64,000 nt of DNA from Mactra quadrangularis (GCA_025267735.1 CM046298.1:35959264-36023263), one strand, 5' to 3'. Shown: positions 36,285-47,691, counted from the stretch's first letter. The notes: generated by a model from the letters alone, not told the origin. Made by a program: numbers and translations.

Positions 36285-39200
36285 ATGGCTGATTTTAGTG
36301 GATTTAATGCCACTGAAGTGCAATCAATTGGAAGTGCTTTGCAAGGTGACGCCTCCAGTTATGGAAACAGGGTATTCTATTTCAATTCATTGTACAATAT
36401 ACTATGATTATTCATATTATTCAGATATTTTTTGTTAAAAGATAATGAATAATGAATTGTCTCTATGCCTCAACTTGTTAAATTTTTAATTTCAGCTACA
36501 TTTAACAAAATCTCCACAAACAGATTACCTATAGACTGTTGTTGTATAGGATCTCTTGTCTTCCCTCAGGGGAGCAGGTCAAGCAGACCTTTTTGTTGAC
36601 CAATCAATACATGGCTTTCATCTAGACAAAACACAATAAATAGCATCTTGGTTTCGGCTTGTTATTTCTATTTTTTAGACAGATGTTAGAAAGCAAATTT
36701 GATGGTGGTGCTATTTACTGACTGTTTGGACGGTTTATTTCAAATTGCCTGACAAAGACGATGTTGTCAAGTTACTGAACAAATTTATTTTGTCATCAAT
36801 ATTAAAAAAGCTCAGGTCAGCTAAATGTGACTCATAATGAAGTAGCCTGAGAACACAAGCTTATAATTTTAGAGTGGGCTTAAATCAGATTGCATTTTAT
36901 AATAGACTATTTTATATTAGACTATGTACCCTGCAGGTTTGTATGAACTTAGTGAAATATTATTTGATAGTAAGTGCATACAGTTGGCTTAAGAACTCTT
37001 ATATAGAGTGAAATGCCACTTGACTTGAGATCTCCAACTCAAAAAGAAATTTCACTCACCTTACAAACTTTGATAGGGTTGCTAATTTCCCAAGTTTATA
37101 ATACAGTAAAACTTGGATATAACATACTCGGTTATAACATACACTCGGTTACAACATACTATTTTTTTCTGGCCCGTTTTTCATACTTATATATTACATA
37201 CTTAGTATGCTATATGGATATAACATACCTCGGTTATAACCTTATTTCTATGGCCCAGCGTGTATGTTATGTTCGAGTTTTACTGTATGAAGTAATCAAT
37301 ATTTTGTGATACAAGGAATGTGTATTCTATATTTGTAGGAAGATGTTGAACTCCAATGGGCTATGAAAGCTTATCATCATGCTGAAACATACTTTAATGT
37401 AAGTATATAACTTGTATCAAGAGACCAACACTAAAAGTGTCCCTGGGTTTGGAGGAACCCAAAGTCTTGGGAGAAATCCCTATGATTTATAGATAGTATC
37501 CTTAAAGTTGCCTTGCTCTTATGTAAATTTGAGTTTACTAGAATGGCTCATTACATTTAGTGACTAAAAATCTGTTTTCAAAATGTTTGTCTTTTGTTGA
37601 AGGACTCTCTGAAAAACTATGTGACTAGGGACTCATTTGGGGTTCTAGAGAAAACATTATTTAATGTTGAACTTATGGATCATAGTTGTGATGAAAAACG
37701 TAACAAAGTGATAAGCTTGTATTGTTAAATCAAACTGAGATAGAAATAAAGAATGTGCTTGAAAATTGTGTCTAAGGTCTTTCAATTTCAGAAAATAAAG
37801 AGATTTTGAAGCTGATTTATTTCATTTAGGGTTGTGACAATGTCAAGGGTCATCACATTTCATTATATAAAATGCATTAATGGAATTCTACATAATAAAA
37901 TAGTCCCATGCATTTGCAGTATGTGGAAAGAATTAACTAAGTCATACTGGGTTATATTATTTTACTGTATAATAAATTGTAATTTGCTATATTATATAAT
38001 GTTGACATAATTAGCTATTATAACATGCTTGACTTAGGTTTGCATAGGAATAAAATACAAGCACTTGTTTGAATGACCATATTAAATCACTCATGAATGC
38101 TATAATTATGCCCTTTTGATTTAAAGCTTGTGCATCCAAGCTAATGGCTGTATATTATACCAAAACAAAACATGATAGCCAAATGTATTTATTTTCTAAA
38201 TAAATCAATGTGCAAATGTTAATGATATTTTTTATTTATCAATATGTACACTTGTGTAATGTACTGCAGTCAATTTACCTATCCAGCTTTTGTAGACACT
38301 ATATGACCAGTCCTTGCATACTCTCTCACTAGAATCCAACATTTTTCCCTATGGAAGAAAACAAGTCATGACATATACACTTTCCATGAAAGGTAATAAC
38401 TTGCCATGACCAGGAGTCAAACCCAATGCGTCTGGATTCAAATTATTTCTCAGCCGCTCTGCTATAGCCACGGAAGAACTTCAAAAGTACAATTCCTGAC
38501 ATATTTATCTAACATTGAAGAACTTCAGAAGTACATTTCCTGACATATTTATCTAACATTGATGAACTTCAAAAGTACATTTCCTGACATATTTATCTAA
38601 CATTGATGAACTTCAAAAGTACATTTCCTGACATATTTATCTAACATTGAAGAACTTCAAAAGTACATTTCCTGACATATTTATCTAACATTGATGAACT
38701 TCAAAAGTACAAGTCCTGACATATTTATCTAACATTGAAGAACTTCAAAAGTACAATTCCTGACATATTTATCTAACATTGATGAACTTCAAAAGTACAA
38801 TTCCTGACATATTTATCTAACATTGAAGAACTTCAAAAGTACATTTCCTGACATATTTATCTAACATTGATGAACTTCAAAAGTACAAGTCCTGACATAT
38901 TTATCTAACATTGATGAACTTCAAAAGTACATTTCCCGACATATTTATCTAACATTGATGAACTTAAAAAGTACATTTCCAGACATATTTATCTTACATT
39001 GATGAACTTCAATAGTACAAGTCCTGACATATTTATCTAACATTGATGAACTTCAAAAGTACATTTCCCGACATATTTATCTAACATTGATGAACTTCAA
39101 TAGTACATTTCCTGACATATTTATCTAACATTGAAAACTTTCAAAGGTACATTTCCTGACATATTTATCTAACATTGAAGAACTTCAAAAGTACATTTCC

Positions 39201-41668
39201 TGACATATTTATCTAATATTATTTGCTATTTTTCAGTTGATAAGTTCTGTTGATCCTAGACTTTTAAAACTGACTCAACTAGATGATGAGATATATAAAT
39301 TATTTCGTGAATCCTTTCCTGACTTTAATGTGGAGTTATTAAATGATGATGAGATGAAAACTCCAGCTTCTAAAGAGGTATTATATTACATGTATATTGT
39401 AAATTCATTTGTGATCTGCTCAGTCAGTAATAGTTCAGACTACGAATCAAGGGGTTGTGAATTCTAGCATATACCTAAGACCTACATACCTTAGTCGTGT
39501 TTTACCATGCAATATTTTCTAGGGCCATACTCCTTTTTATGTTAATATCTTGTAGGGTTGTTGTCCGCTACTAGCTAGGCGTGTGCTTAGTAAGTTCAGT
39601 ATAACCTCAGCCGAGCAAGTCCTATTCACAGCAACAGCTGTTATTATTTCCCTTTGGCATAATTTCAATTGAAATTAACTTCTGGGAAGCACCAACTTCT
39701 GAACTGCAACACATTTTTTGTCCCTCACAGTGGGTGTTGTTCAGGAGTGGTTGTACTGCACTACATTATAAACATGTGACCAGAGATCTAGGTATACTGG
39801 GGTCCATTGATAGGATACCAAAAAACTTAAAATGCAGAGTAAATTGAATACATTACGCTATTTTTTGTATAAATTTGTTTCAGAACAGTTACTGTTAAAT
39901 TTTATTCAACTGTCATTGGCGCATACATTAACATTGCCGATTTAAATACCTGATATTTGTTTAATAATTCTCATACATGAATATGGATTTTTGATAGTCA
40001 ATATTTGATTGATAATCCTTGTACATAAGCTGTGGGGTTAATGTATGTGTCAATGACAGCTGTACAGAATTAACCATATCAATCATCTCTCAACTGTCAC
40101 AATGCTTCGGTGATGATCCAGTCTTGGTGCACTCAACTTCAAATGCCGCAATCAAATGTAAAGAGGGATGCTGAATTTTAAGTTTTTTTCCACTTTCCTA
40201 AGACAAATGAATTTTGAAAATCAACATGAATCAAAATGCACTAGTTCAGAAGTTCAATATTCAAAAAGAAATATTTACTATGATTTATTTTATTTATTTA
40301 TTTATTTGAGTTAACACTGTATCAACACAATTTAGGTCATTTCACGGCGTCCAGCGCACCTAACCTAGCTATCCTGGACCATTGTCTATAACCAGTACTC
40401 ACCTACCCTTCCACAAGGCCGGAAACTTCTCCATATTATCTAATCAATGGAGGAAAATCGACATTATTGTCAAATTTTCATGGAAGGGTATAACCTCCCC
40501 GGGTGGGATTCGAACCCGCACCCCCTTGGGCACGAGTATCCAAATCCTGGCGCGCTACCAACTGCGCTATCGACCCGGGTTTATTTACTATGATATAAAA
40601 AATACATATTATTGTAGTAATAATAAACGATTGATTATAGAATTGTTCAATGTTGAATATGATTGAAACATTAAGATTTCTACAATATTGAGTATAGGAG
40701 TATATTTTACAGCTCAAAATATAGCTTGTCCTTGAACAAGTGGGCTGGAAAAATCAATTTATCTGCAGACATAAACTTTACCAGTGAGTCGGACAAGTAG
40801 AGTATAGGAATTGCTCCCCCCTGATGCTAAATGATCTTTTAATATCTATGTTTGTTTGTATTATATAGAAATGGAGACAATTTTGCAATCAATTTGAAAA
40901 AAGAGTGGAAGACTTTAATATGGGAACATTAATTAGATTAGACAGCCGAAAAGAATTTTCTGAAGCCAATTCTACTTTAGGTAAATTATTATATAATTGT
41001 CTTTGATATCTCTCCTAATAGGCCTCTCATCTAAATGAACACCTTTCAACACAACAGTCTCTAAGATGTTGATAGTTTTATTACTCAAAGTCACCATGAT
41101 ATTTTTCATTGTATGGCAGTTGAGAAAAAAGTAGTTTTTTGTTTATTTATTGCAGTCAATTTGTTTATTTATTGAAGTTAATTTGTTTATTTATTGCACA
41201 CTGACCGGAATCCAATAGTTGAAAAACAATGCTAACTGTGATAGTTATTTATAATTTAGATATATTTTTACATAGTACTTTATATGTTTTATAACATAGT
41301 TGTGATTTTTTAACAATATAGCTAATTTTTATGTTATTTATAAACATAGTCTTCTTTAAATTTTGTATTAAACTCTATTTTTTAACCTAGTATATTAAAC
41401 ATAAGTTAAAGTTAGTTTAAATTTTTGAAACTGCTTATGTCAAAGCTGCATAGCATAAGACCGACTATAAATAAAAACTGACTTGACTTCACTTATATAT
41501 AACAAGAGTACAGTCAAGAAAAAAACTGACAATTTATTTATTGCTGTTTATTTATTGAAGTTAATTTGTTTATTTATTGCAGTGGTAAGAATACAGTTTC
41601 TGGCAATAGAGATAGCAAGAAATAGAGAAGGATATAATGATGGACTGAAAAAAATATTGAAGTCATGA
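36285..41668 (+). CDS. PBDC1: PBDC1 (polysaccharide biosynthesis domain-containing protein 1) orthologue
   Basis: Conserved small eukaryotic protein related to human PBDC1/CXorf26; its biochemical role is poorly defined despite the name. Five coding exons: 36285-36371, 37339-37398, 39237-39377, 40869-40980, 41583-41668, with GT/AG borders and matching phases, encode 161 residues. Hallmarks in order: Y/GN before EDVELQWAMKAYHHAETYFN, LISSVDPRLLKLTQLDDEIY, the KWRQFC and VEDFNMGTLIRLD segments, and the C-terminal IQFLAIEIARNREGYND. The human protein has a long acidic repeat tail that is absent here; this one stops soon after GYND. The start is fixed by MADFSG directly after the acceptor. Introns carry a MITE, a 44-bp array, a foldback MITE and a SINE. 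AATAAA at 41934 is the first good poly(A) signal after the stop. Confidence 0.95.
37104..37285. mobile_element. 182-bp mariner/pogo-like MITE, TA TSD (PBDC1 intron 1)
   Basis: Ends CAGTAAAACTTGGATATAAC and its partner ATGTTCGAGTTTTACTG, flanked by TA at 37102-37103 and 37286-37287. Internal GGTTATAACATAC motifs repeat. CAGTAAAAC ends with TA duplication are typical of pogo/Tigger-type MITEs; no transposase is present. Confidence 0.8.
38240..38470 (-). mobile_element. possible tRNA-headed SINE (PBDC1 intron 2)
   Basis: The minus strand near 38400-38470 reads TGGCTATAGCAGAGCGGCTG then GGGTTTGACTCCTGGTCATG, like a tRNA-derived head with a B box. It sits directly left of the 44-bp array. Weak without a second copy. 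Confidence 0.35.
38473..39222. repeat. 44-bp minisatellite, ~17 copies, ending at a PBDC1 splice acceptor
   Basis: Unit: AACTTCAAAAGTACATTTCC then TGACATATTTATCTAACATT GATG, period exactly 44 (AACTTC at 38477, 38521, 38565 onward). Variation is at a few sites (GAAG/GATG, ACATTTCC/ACAATTCC/ACAAGTCC). Each unit carries a branch-point-like TATCTAAC. The last copy (ATCTAAT at about 39211) is ~20 nt before the acceptor at 39236. Confidence 0.95.
39894..40072. mobile_element. foldback MITE, family M1, copy d (PBDC1 intron 3)
   Basis: TTATTCAACTGTCATTGGCG with CATACATTAAC and GATTTAAATACC on the left. GTGGGGTTAATGTATGTGTC and AATGACAGCTGTACAGAATTA on the right. Confidence 0.8.
40285..40581 (-). mobile_element. 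SINE-B with perfect 13-bp target duplication (PBDC1 intron 3)
   Basis: On the minus strand it starts with the tRNA-like head (CCCGGGTCGATAGCGCAG, GGTTCGAATCCCACC), runs through CATGAAAATTTGACAATAAT and the GTACTGGTTATAGACAATGG body, and ends in an AAATAAATAAATAAATAA tail. TATTTACTATGAT flanks both sides, at 40272-40284 and 40582-40594. The intact duplication suggests a fairly recent insertion. Confidence 0.9.
41135..41582 (+). repeat. duplicated acceptor-like segment in PBDC1 intron 4
   Basis: TTTGTTTATTTATTGCAG and AAGTTAATTTGTTTATTTA at 41140-41197 recur at 41540-41582, where the last TTTATTTATTGCAG is the true acceptor of the final exon. The upstream copy keeps an intact AG and could act as a decoy. 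Between them is AT-rich sequence ending in GACTATAAATAAAAACTGAC, like a LINE 3' end. Confidence 0.6.
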
Positions 41669-44485
41669 TACACATTTTGATATAACAAACTTAATTCTGT
41701 GTAATATTGAATAGAAACATCGTGTACAGTAGTTAATACACTACTTGTGTTTTGTATTGTATTGTTCTTCACTTCAAAGCCTCAATAAGGATAATTCTTA
41801 CAATCATTGCCTTTACCCTCTAATCCAAGTGTAATCAGGCAAGTGTAATGAAAATTTATTTACGCTTGTTTATTGATTCTTGCTAGTGAAATGATTCAGG
41901 CTAAAGAAATGAAAATTCATTCAGGCTTGTGAAAATAAATTATTTCATATAGTGGAGCTTGTCAATAATTTGAGTCATTACTATTAGAAGAAATAGATTG
42001 AGTTAGTGCTTGAAGAAAATTTAAGGCAATGACTGTTGTTACATGAGGATTCAACGAACATGATCACGCAATACTTGGTTTGGTTGAGTATTCTTTACAT
42101 ATTTTACATACAATGTGTTTGTTCATAATAGTGTGATACATGAAAAGCAATATATATTGCCAATGCAATGCAGTGTTTATATTATTGATGTAAATGTAGA
42201 GCTTTTTTAACCGTTTTTTTTTTCAACAAAAAAAATTCGCCTAATAGTTTGGCGAAACACAAGTGGACAGGCGTCCGGTGTCATTAACAATTGCGTTAAA
42301 GTTTTCAAATTAGCATATATCTCTGCAATTGTCAGATCTTTATGAAACTTCATACAATTACAACATACCATGTGATGAACAGATTTAAAGAGTAACCACA
42401 ACTCTACCTGGCTTTATTATGGATTTTTTTCCTTTGTAATTTTTGCGTTTTAAGTTTTTAAATGTGGCTTTAATGTGGTTTCCACTTAACATTTCTGTTG
42501 TTTTTTTTCGCAACAGCCTTGTTCTTTGAAATAGTGACTTTTAGCATAAAATTTAAAAATATTTATAAGTGTTATGACAGTATTGAGATATCTGTATTAT
42601 AGTTCTGTTACATTAATCTGTCACACAACTTGAATAACTACACGATCACTTAATGTGTGATTATTTTACCTCTTTTTAACCATTGAGCCACTAATCCATA
42701 TTAATTATTAATAATCTAACTATATATGCGACGATTTTGAATATCTGGGAAATAACAAGTTTGGAAGGGGTTAAAAATAACAGATTCAGTGACCGTGTAA
42801 TTATTTAAGTTGTGACAGGTTAATGTAATAGAACTATATAAGTTCTTGAAGAAACATTCTGATCTGGTAACAAATAGAAAACAGACAGTAAATTGTCACT
42901 GTTAACTATGTAACCCTAAAAATCTTGCTAATTTTGACAATTTTGGTAATATTTTTGTGATTTTCATTTTTTTTTCATCGTCCAAAAAAGCAGTGTTAAC
43001 CCCCCATTTTAGGACAAAAGATATCAGTGATATACACTTTTAGTATTCTTAATATTGTTATCTTTGTTTCAGAACGAATGTTTATACCTTAATTACTTAA
43101 ATTTACAATAATTGATATTTGTACAAGTCGAAAGAAAGAGAAGTCAAGTAAATAAATCTTAAAGTAATAAAAACAGTTGTTTCCCTTTTTCTGAATTGCT
43201 AACTCACATTAACAATATTTTATCTAGATATAAAAAAGAATGTTTTATTCTGTTGCATGTTACAATTTACAAAATTTTAATATAGGCTTTGTAGCCAATC
43301 CTTAGCATACTTGAAAAACCTTTATTTTTGCAATAAGCTTCTAATTTTAACCTTTTATCTAGGAAACTTGTAAACTGACTTTCAACATGAAATCTTAAAT
43401 TGTTTTTCATTTTACATTTATAAGTTGTTTCCTGTATGCCTGGTATTCAAATGATTGTCATAATGTACTGTTTTATGTAATATATCAATTGATCGAAACT
43501 TGAGAGGCATATAACCTTCAAGCTTTTTATTCTTCAACCCGCTTTTCTACTATGTCTTAAATCGCAACTATGTGTTATGTGAAATAATTTGTAATTATGA
43601 ATTACTTGAAATAAGAATCATTTATTATCAGAAATAAAGAAATTATTGAAATGAATAAATATCTTATGATAATTTATTATGCTTTGATTGTATTCTATTG
43701 TACTCTTATGACCATACTCTTAAGCATCAATGTGAAGTGACCTAAATTTGTTTGGAACCAACTTTTGTATACCTTATGTCTGGCACTTTGTATCCTCTAC
43801 ACAAGTCACCAAACTTCCAGCGGTGCCACAGGTTTACGGAATGTATGCTACAATCTAATGAGGTATTGTACTAGGCCAATATGATTCATTACAAGCCCAA
43901 ATTAAGTTTGACACCATTATTTCTTCCAAGAATGGTACTATATATATGAATATATGAACTGTCCCACATTTATGCAAAATGCATGCCACAATCCATAGAG
44001 ATACTTTAGACCCTTAATGACTGATTCATCAATGTCATGCGATCATAATGACTTGCACTACATTTTTTTTCCTCAAGTCTGCAAGTTTTCTACTGGAATA
44101 CAAGTTTCTTTTTCTTTTAAATTTCACAGGTTGCATGGCAACAATATGTGATCGTAAATAAGAAGACCTAGGAAGCACTTGTGAAATGACCACAAGTTAC
44201 TTCATTACAGATTTGGCACACTTGGAAATGTGCCAATATCCCATTTTGGCACATTTGTCTGATATTGGAATACTCGTATATTGCCAACTTGAAGGCGATA
44301 TCAGCAGATTTTTACAGCAAATTTGTCACTTTTTATGGTAATATAAACTACAAATGTATATAATTATATTTTTCATTAAAGTATATAAAAGTAAACATGT
44401 TACTAACATTTATCAAAACTTGTGCTATCAGTAAACTTCAGTGTTCCGCTGTTGACACTTAATTGTCAGTCAAGTGTGTTATGTA
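41669..44485. other. PBDC1 3' UTR and downstream repeats
   Basis: The AATAAA at 41934 probably ends the transcript. 42215-42380 (AGTTTGGCGAAACACAAGTG, GGTGTCATTAACAATTGCG) resembles an interspersed molluscan repeat. The MITE at 42598 is listed separately. Nothing else is recognised to 44485. Confidence 0.45.
42598..42838. mobile_element. 241-bp MITE with ~55-bp terminal inverted repeats
   Basis: Left TATAGTTCTGTTACATTAAT with CTGTCACACAACTTGAATAA; right arm in complement ending AATGTAATAGAACTATA. TA-flanked. The centre is AT-rich with no ORF. Confidence 0.8.
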
Positions 44486-44776
44486 CGGTGGCATAGAGGT
44501 GACATGGAGATATATTTTATTTTTTACGTGGCCATGTAATAGCTTTAAGTGGCCACGCAGTAGCTATTACGTGCGCATGCAATAACGTTTACGTGGCCAC
44601 ATAATAGCTTTACGTGCGCACGCAATAACGTTTACCTGGCCACGTAATAGCTTTATTTGCGCACGCAATAACGTTTACGTGGCCACGCAAGAGCTTTACG
44701 TGCGCACGTAATAATTGACCAATGAGAGTTGTCGAAATTGGCGGCCATTTGCATTAAATATATCTCTATGCCACCA
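44486..44776. mobile_element. TIR element with 43-bp internal repeats of GTGGCCAC/GTGCGCAC
   Basis: Ends GGTGGCATAGAG and CTCTATGCCACC, each with an adjacent GAGATATAT/ATATATCTC, are inverted, flanked by TA. The core is about four units of ACGTGGCCACGTAATAGCTT then TACGTGCGCACGCAATAACG. Each half-unit carries a perfect 8-bp palindrome. Looks like a satellite-bearing MITE. No ORF. Confidence 0.8.
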
Positions 44777-44916
44777 TAGTTATGTTATATAGGACACATA
44801 GTTTTTTCACAAAACATGTGCTAGGACTTATAAATACTGTATACTTTTCTTGGAATGTCAAGAACTTGCATACTCTTAACCAACAAATGCTGACTAAGCT
44901 GTCTATGTCTAGCTAA

Positions 44917-45132
44917 TTTAAAGCTGGTTGCTCGCAGATATTTAAAGCTGGTTGCTCGCAGATATTTAAAGCTGGTCGCTCGCAGATATTTAAAGCTGGT
45001 TGCTCGCAGATATTTAAAGCTGGTCGCTCGCAGATATTTAAAGCTGGTTGCTCGCAGATATTTAAAGCTGGTTGCTCGCAGATATTTAAAGCTGGTTGCT
45101 CGCAGATATTTAAAGCTGACCGTTCACAGATA
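44917..45132. repeat. 24-bp minisatellite, 9 copies
   Basis: Unit TTTAAAGCTGG(T/C)(T/C)GCTCGC plus AGATA, period 24. The last copy is diverged (GACCGTTCACAGATA). Because 24 is a multiple of three, the minus strand reads as an open NICEQPAL octapeptide repeat; nothing suggests it is expressed. Confidence 0.95.
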
Positions 45133-46560
45133 TTAAAGGGATTTGTAGGCAAAAAATTCAGTTTCAGTTTTCCTTGTCATGCATTTTATTATTATAATTG
45201 CAGTTGTAACAGACATACATAGCTTTACAAAATACTTCAATAATTTCTTGTTATATTTGATGTGTATTCTAACTTGACTCACGTGGGTCAGGTTAGAAAG
45301 AAATAGATTATGTGTGAAAATAAGCATTTACTGATATGTAGTGACAAGGATTTATTATTGCGCAGCATAGAAAATAATAATCCCTCAAATATAACCAAAC
45401 CATCCCAGAATGATAAAAGGACAAAAATGATAAATGGAATTGTCTTAGGTCAAGAAAATCACTGAAAACACATCTGCAAATAGCTTAGGAATTTCCTCAG
45501 TATCCTACGTTCGTTTTCAAAAAAAATAATGTTAAATGTTTTCAGGTACATGTAATTAGTCACTGAGGCTATTCAGAAATGTGTATATACTAGAGTAATT
45601 AGGATGAATAAAAAACATTTTATTGCCATTTGCCTAACAATCCCTTTAAGTTTAACTAAGATTATGCACCTTTCTAAAATAACTCAACCTTGTACAGAAA
45701 CATATTAAAAGCAGTAGAGCAGTGTTATAATTACGACAATTTTATAGCAAATTGGCATTTACAAATTACATGTAACTGTTAAAGAACTGTACAAGAAAAG
45801 ATTAATGCAAAGCATTAAATACCGCCGGATAGTGGTAACATTATGTGTACATACGTCAAAAGAGAAGACAAAGATATATGCGGCAAAAAAGTACTTCCAT
45901 CTGTATTGTCAAACAGTAACAGCCGAAATGTTCAGCATGCAGAGACAGTATCTATCGGTAACTTACAACAGACAAGTACAAATAATTAACTTTTACATCG
46001 TGCATTTAGCGCTTTGTATACGATTAACCCAATCTAAAATTCTCAGCTCTCTCACTTGCCTATTTACTGCGAGTCTGTAGCAAATCTGTTCACGGAGACG
46101 TGCGTTAAATATGTACGGTACATGTGTTTTTAGCCTGAACCTCAATTTAAGGGAGCAGATATTTTACATTGTCTTAAAATATAAATTAAGGATAAAGTGC
46201 TCTTTAAAATGCCCCCCAAAAAGCACGAAATTTAATTGCATCACTATAATACTAAAATTGATACAATTTCTCGCTGTCAACATTTGTAAATAAAAAAAGA
46301 GGACACAATTAAAAGAAATCATGAACTGCTCCTACCATGGTCATCAGATTCTGACGACTCCAATATACCACCGGTCTTCAGGCCGGCGGTAAATAAAAGA
46401 CTAACCCGTTAGTCACAGCATTACTGATTTTAAAATTGTGACTTTTATTTAAGAGTTAAGTACACACTATTTTGCTATTAAAACAATAGGAAGTCAATTT
46501 CTTAACACAATTACAGACATTGACTGGTAACTTTAAAATATAAAAAAACCCAACTCTATG
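45133..46560. other. upstream region of lectin copy 1, partly duplicated near copy 2
   Basis: 45559-45665 (ACTAGAGTAA, ACAATCCCTTT) is similar to 62875-62965 upstream of lectin copy 2. TACCACCGG...CCGGCGGTA at 46367-46393 forms a short hairpin. CTTGACTCACGTGGGTCAGG near 45274 is also palindromic. No independent gene. Confidence 0.4.
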
Positions 46561-46725
46561 AACGTGTAGCTTTAATTGTGAAGTGTTGTCTTTTTACATG
46601 AGTGCACGATTGCAAAAATTGTTTTAACTTTTTTGCTTCTTTACTTTATTTTGTCAACACGGTTTGCGCTGTTCTATATCAAAGTTGGTATTGACAGTTT
46701 TATTTCATCAAAAATAAAACAGAAA

Positions 46726-47691
46726 ATGGATCTTCGAAAAGTGACTGCTTTCAATTTATTAGTTTTCACGTTCATATGTAGTGGACTATATGTGGGTGGA
46801 GATGCCCTTTGTTCGGAAGAAAAAGCGGAGAGACTTGATGCGTTGATCAGAGAATATCAAAAATTAAGAGCTGATGAAGAGAGCGTGGACACGTTACCTA
46901 CCACACCAATACTACCCGTAGAAACGACTAGACCCTGCAAGAAGCACCGAAAACTTTTTTTGCAGAATAGATTGGAACTCCTGCACCAGGCAGTAACAAA
47001 TGAAAAAAAAACAAGAGCACAGAACTCTCTGTTGATCAAGGATCTTGAGCTAGAAATAGACATTTATACTAATGAATGCAGAAGTGAAATTGCTCGGCTC
47101 TCAAACAGCATAGACGGAAACAAAAATTTGATAAACCTGTTGAATCAAAGCTTAGAGTTGTTATCTCCGGTTAAAGATATCATTGACAATAACATAAATG
47201 ATCAGATTGGACTGTTGTCTGATACCGTGGCATCTCTCGAGTTAAGGATTCGGAAATTAGAATTGAAATCGCCTAATTTAGCTCTAAGAAAACCTGCGAC
47301 TGAAAGTTCGACTTACCCAAACGAGTATCAGAGGGGACCGGGTTCAGCTACGGATGGAAACAAGGACGGAGTCTTTGAACATACTAGCTGCACTCATACA
47401 AATAATGAGAACAACCCATGGTGGAGAGTGGATTTACAAAGCGAGTTCTATATTGATCGAGTGGTGATCACCAATAGAGAGGATTGTTGTGGTGAACGTC
47501 TTCATAACGTGGTAGTTACTGTGAGCAGGAACGAAAATGAGGACGGCGAGGTTTGTGGAAGGTATGAAGGACCAAGCACCAATGGAGCAACAGTATCAAT
47601 CGACTGTGAGCAGAGTGTCATCGGACGATATGTTAAAATCATGATTGAGGGTACTGGGTATCTGACATTATGTGAGGTCGAGATTTATTAA
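46726..47691 (+). CDS. secreted coiled-coil F-type lectin (fucolectin-like)
   Basis: A single exon encodes 321 residues. Residues 1-27 are a signal peptide (MDLRKV, then LLVFTFICSGLYVGG). About 30-180 is charged and heptad-like with a Thr/Pro and basic insert at 53-78 (TLPTTPILPVETT, CKKHRK). 184-321 is an F-type lectin domain: NLALRKPATESS, SATDG, PWWRVDL, and the fucose-binding signature H224-x26-R251-x-D253-x4-R258, with the vicinal cysteines C254-C255, ending LTLCEVEIY. The family binds L-fucose on glycans and acts in innate recognition in invertebrates. The coiled coil suggests oligomers, which is inference. The frame stays open upstream to 46633 without ATG, so ATG 46726 is chosen; the paralogue at 63619 has the same start. 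Confidence 0.93.
   Translation: MDLRKVTAFNLLVFTFICSGLYVGGDALCSEEKAERLDALIREYQKLRADEESVDTLPTTPILPVETTRPCKKHRKLFLQNRLELLHQAVTNEKKTRAQNSLLIKDLELEIDIYTNECRSEIARLSNSIDGNKNLINLLNQSLELLSPVKDIIDNNINDQIGLLSDTVASLELRIRKLELKSPNLALRKPATESSTYPNEYQRGPGSATDGNKDGVFEHTSCTHTNNENNPWWRVDLQSEFYIDRVVITNREDCCGERLHNVVVTVSRNENEDGEVCGRYEGPSTNGATVSIDCEQSVIGRYVKIMIEGTGYLTLCEVEIY

Noticed and set aside
38473..39222. CRISPR-like array
   Set aside because: Continuous 44-bp tandem repeat without unique spacers, inside a eukaryotic intron.
40382..40717. Overlapping ORFs of 94 and 79 residues on both strands
   Set aside because: They translate the SINE-B insertion in PBDC1 intron 3.
44913..45152. 79-residue minus-strand ORF with NICEQPAL repeats
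   Set aside because: It is an automatic result of a 24-bp minisatellite with no start context, splice sites or homology.
46633..46725. Upstream extension of the lectin ORF by 31 codons
   Set aside because: It begins with TTG, not ATG, and the ATG at 46726 gives a clean signal peptide and matches the start of the paralogue.
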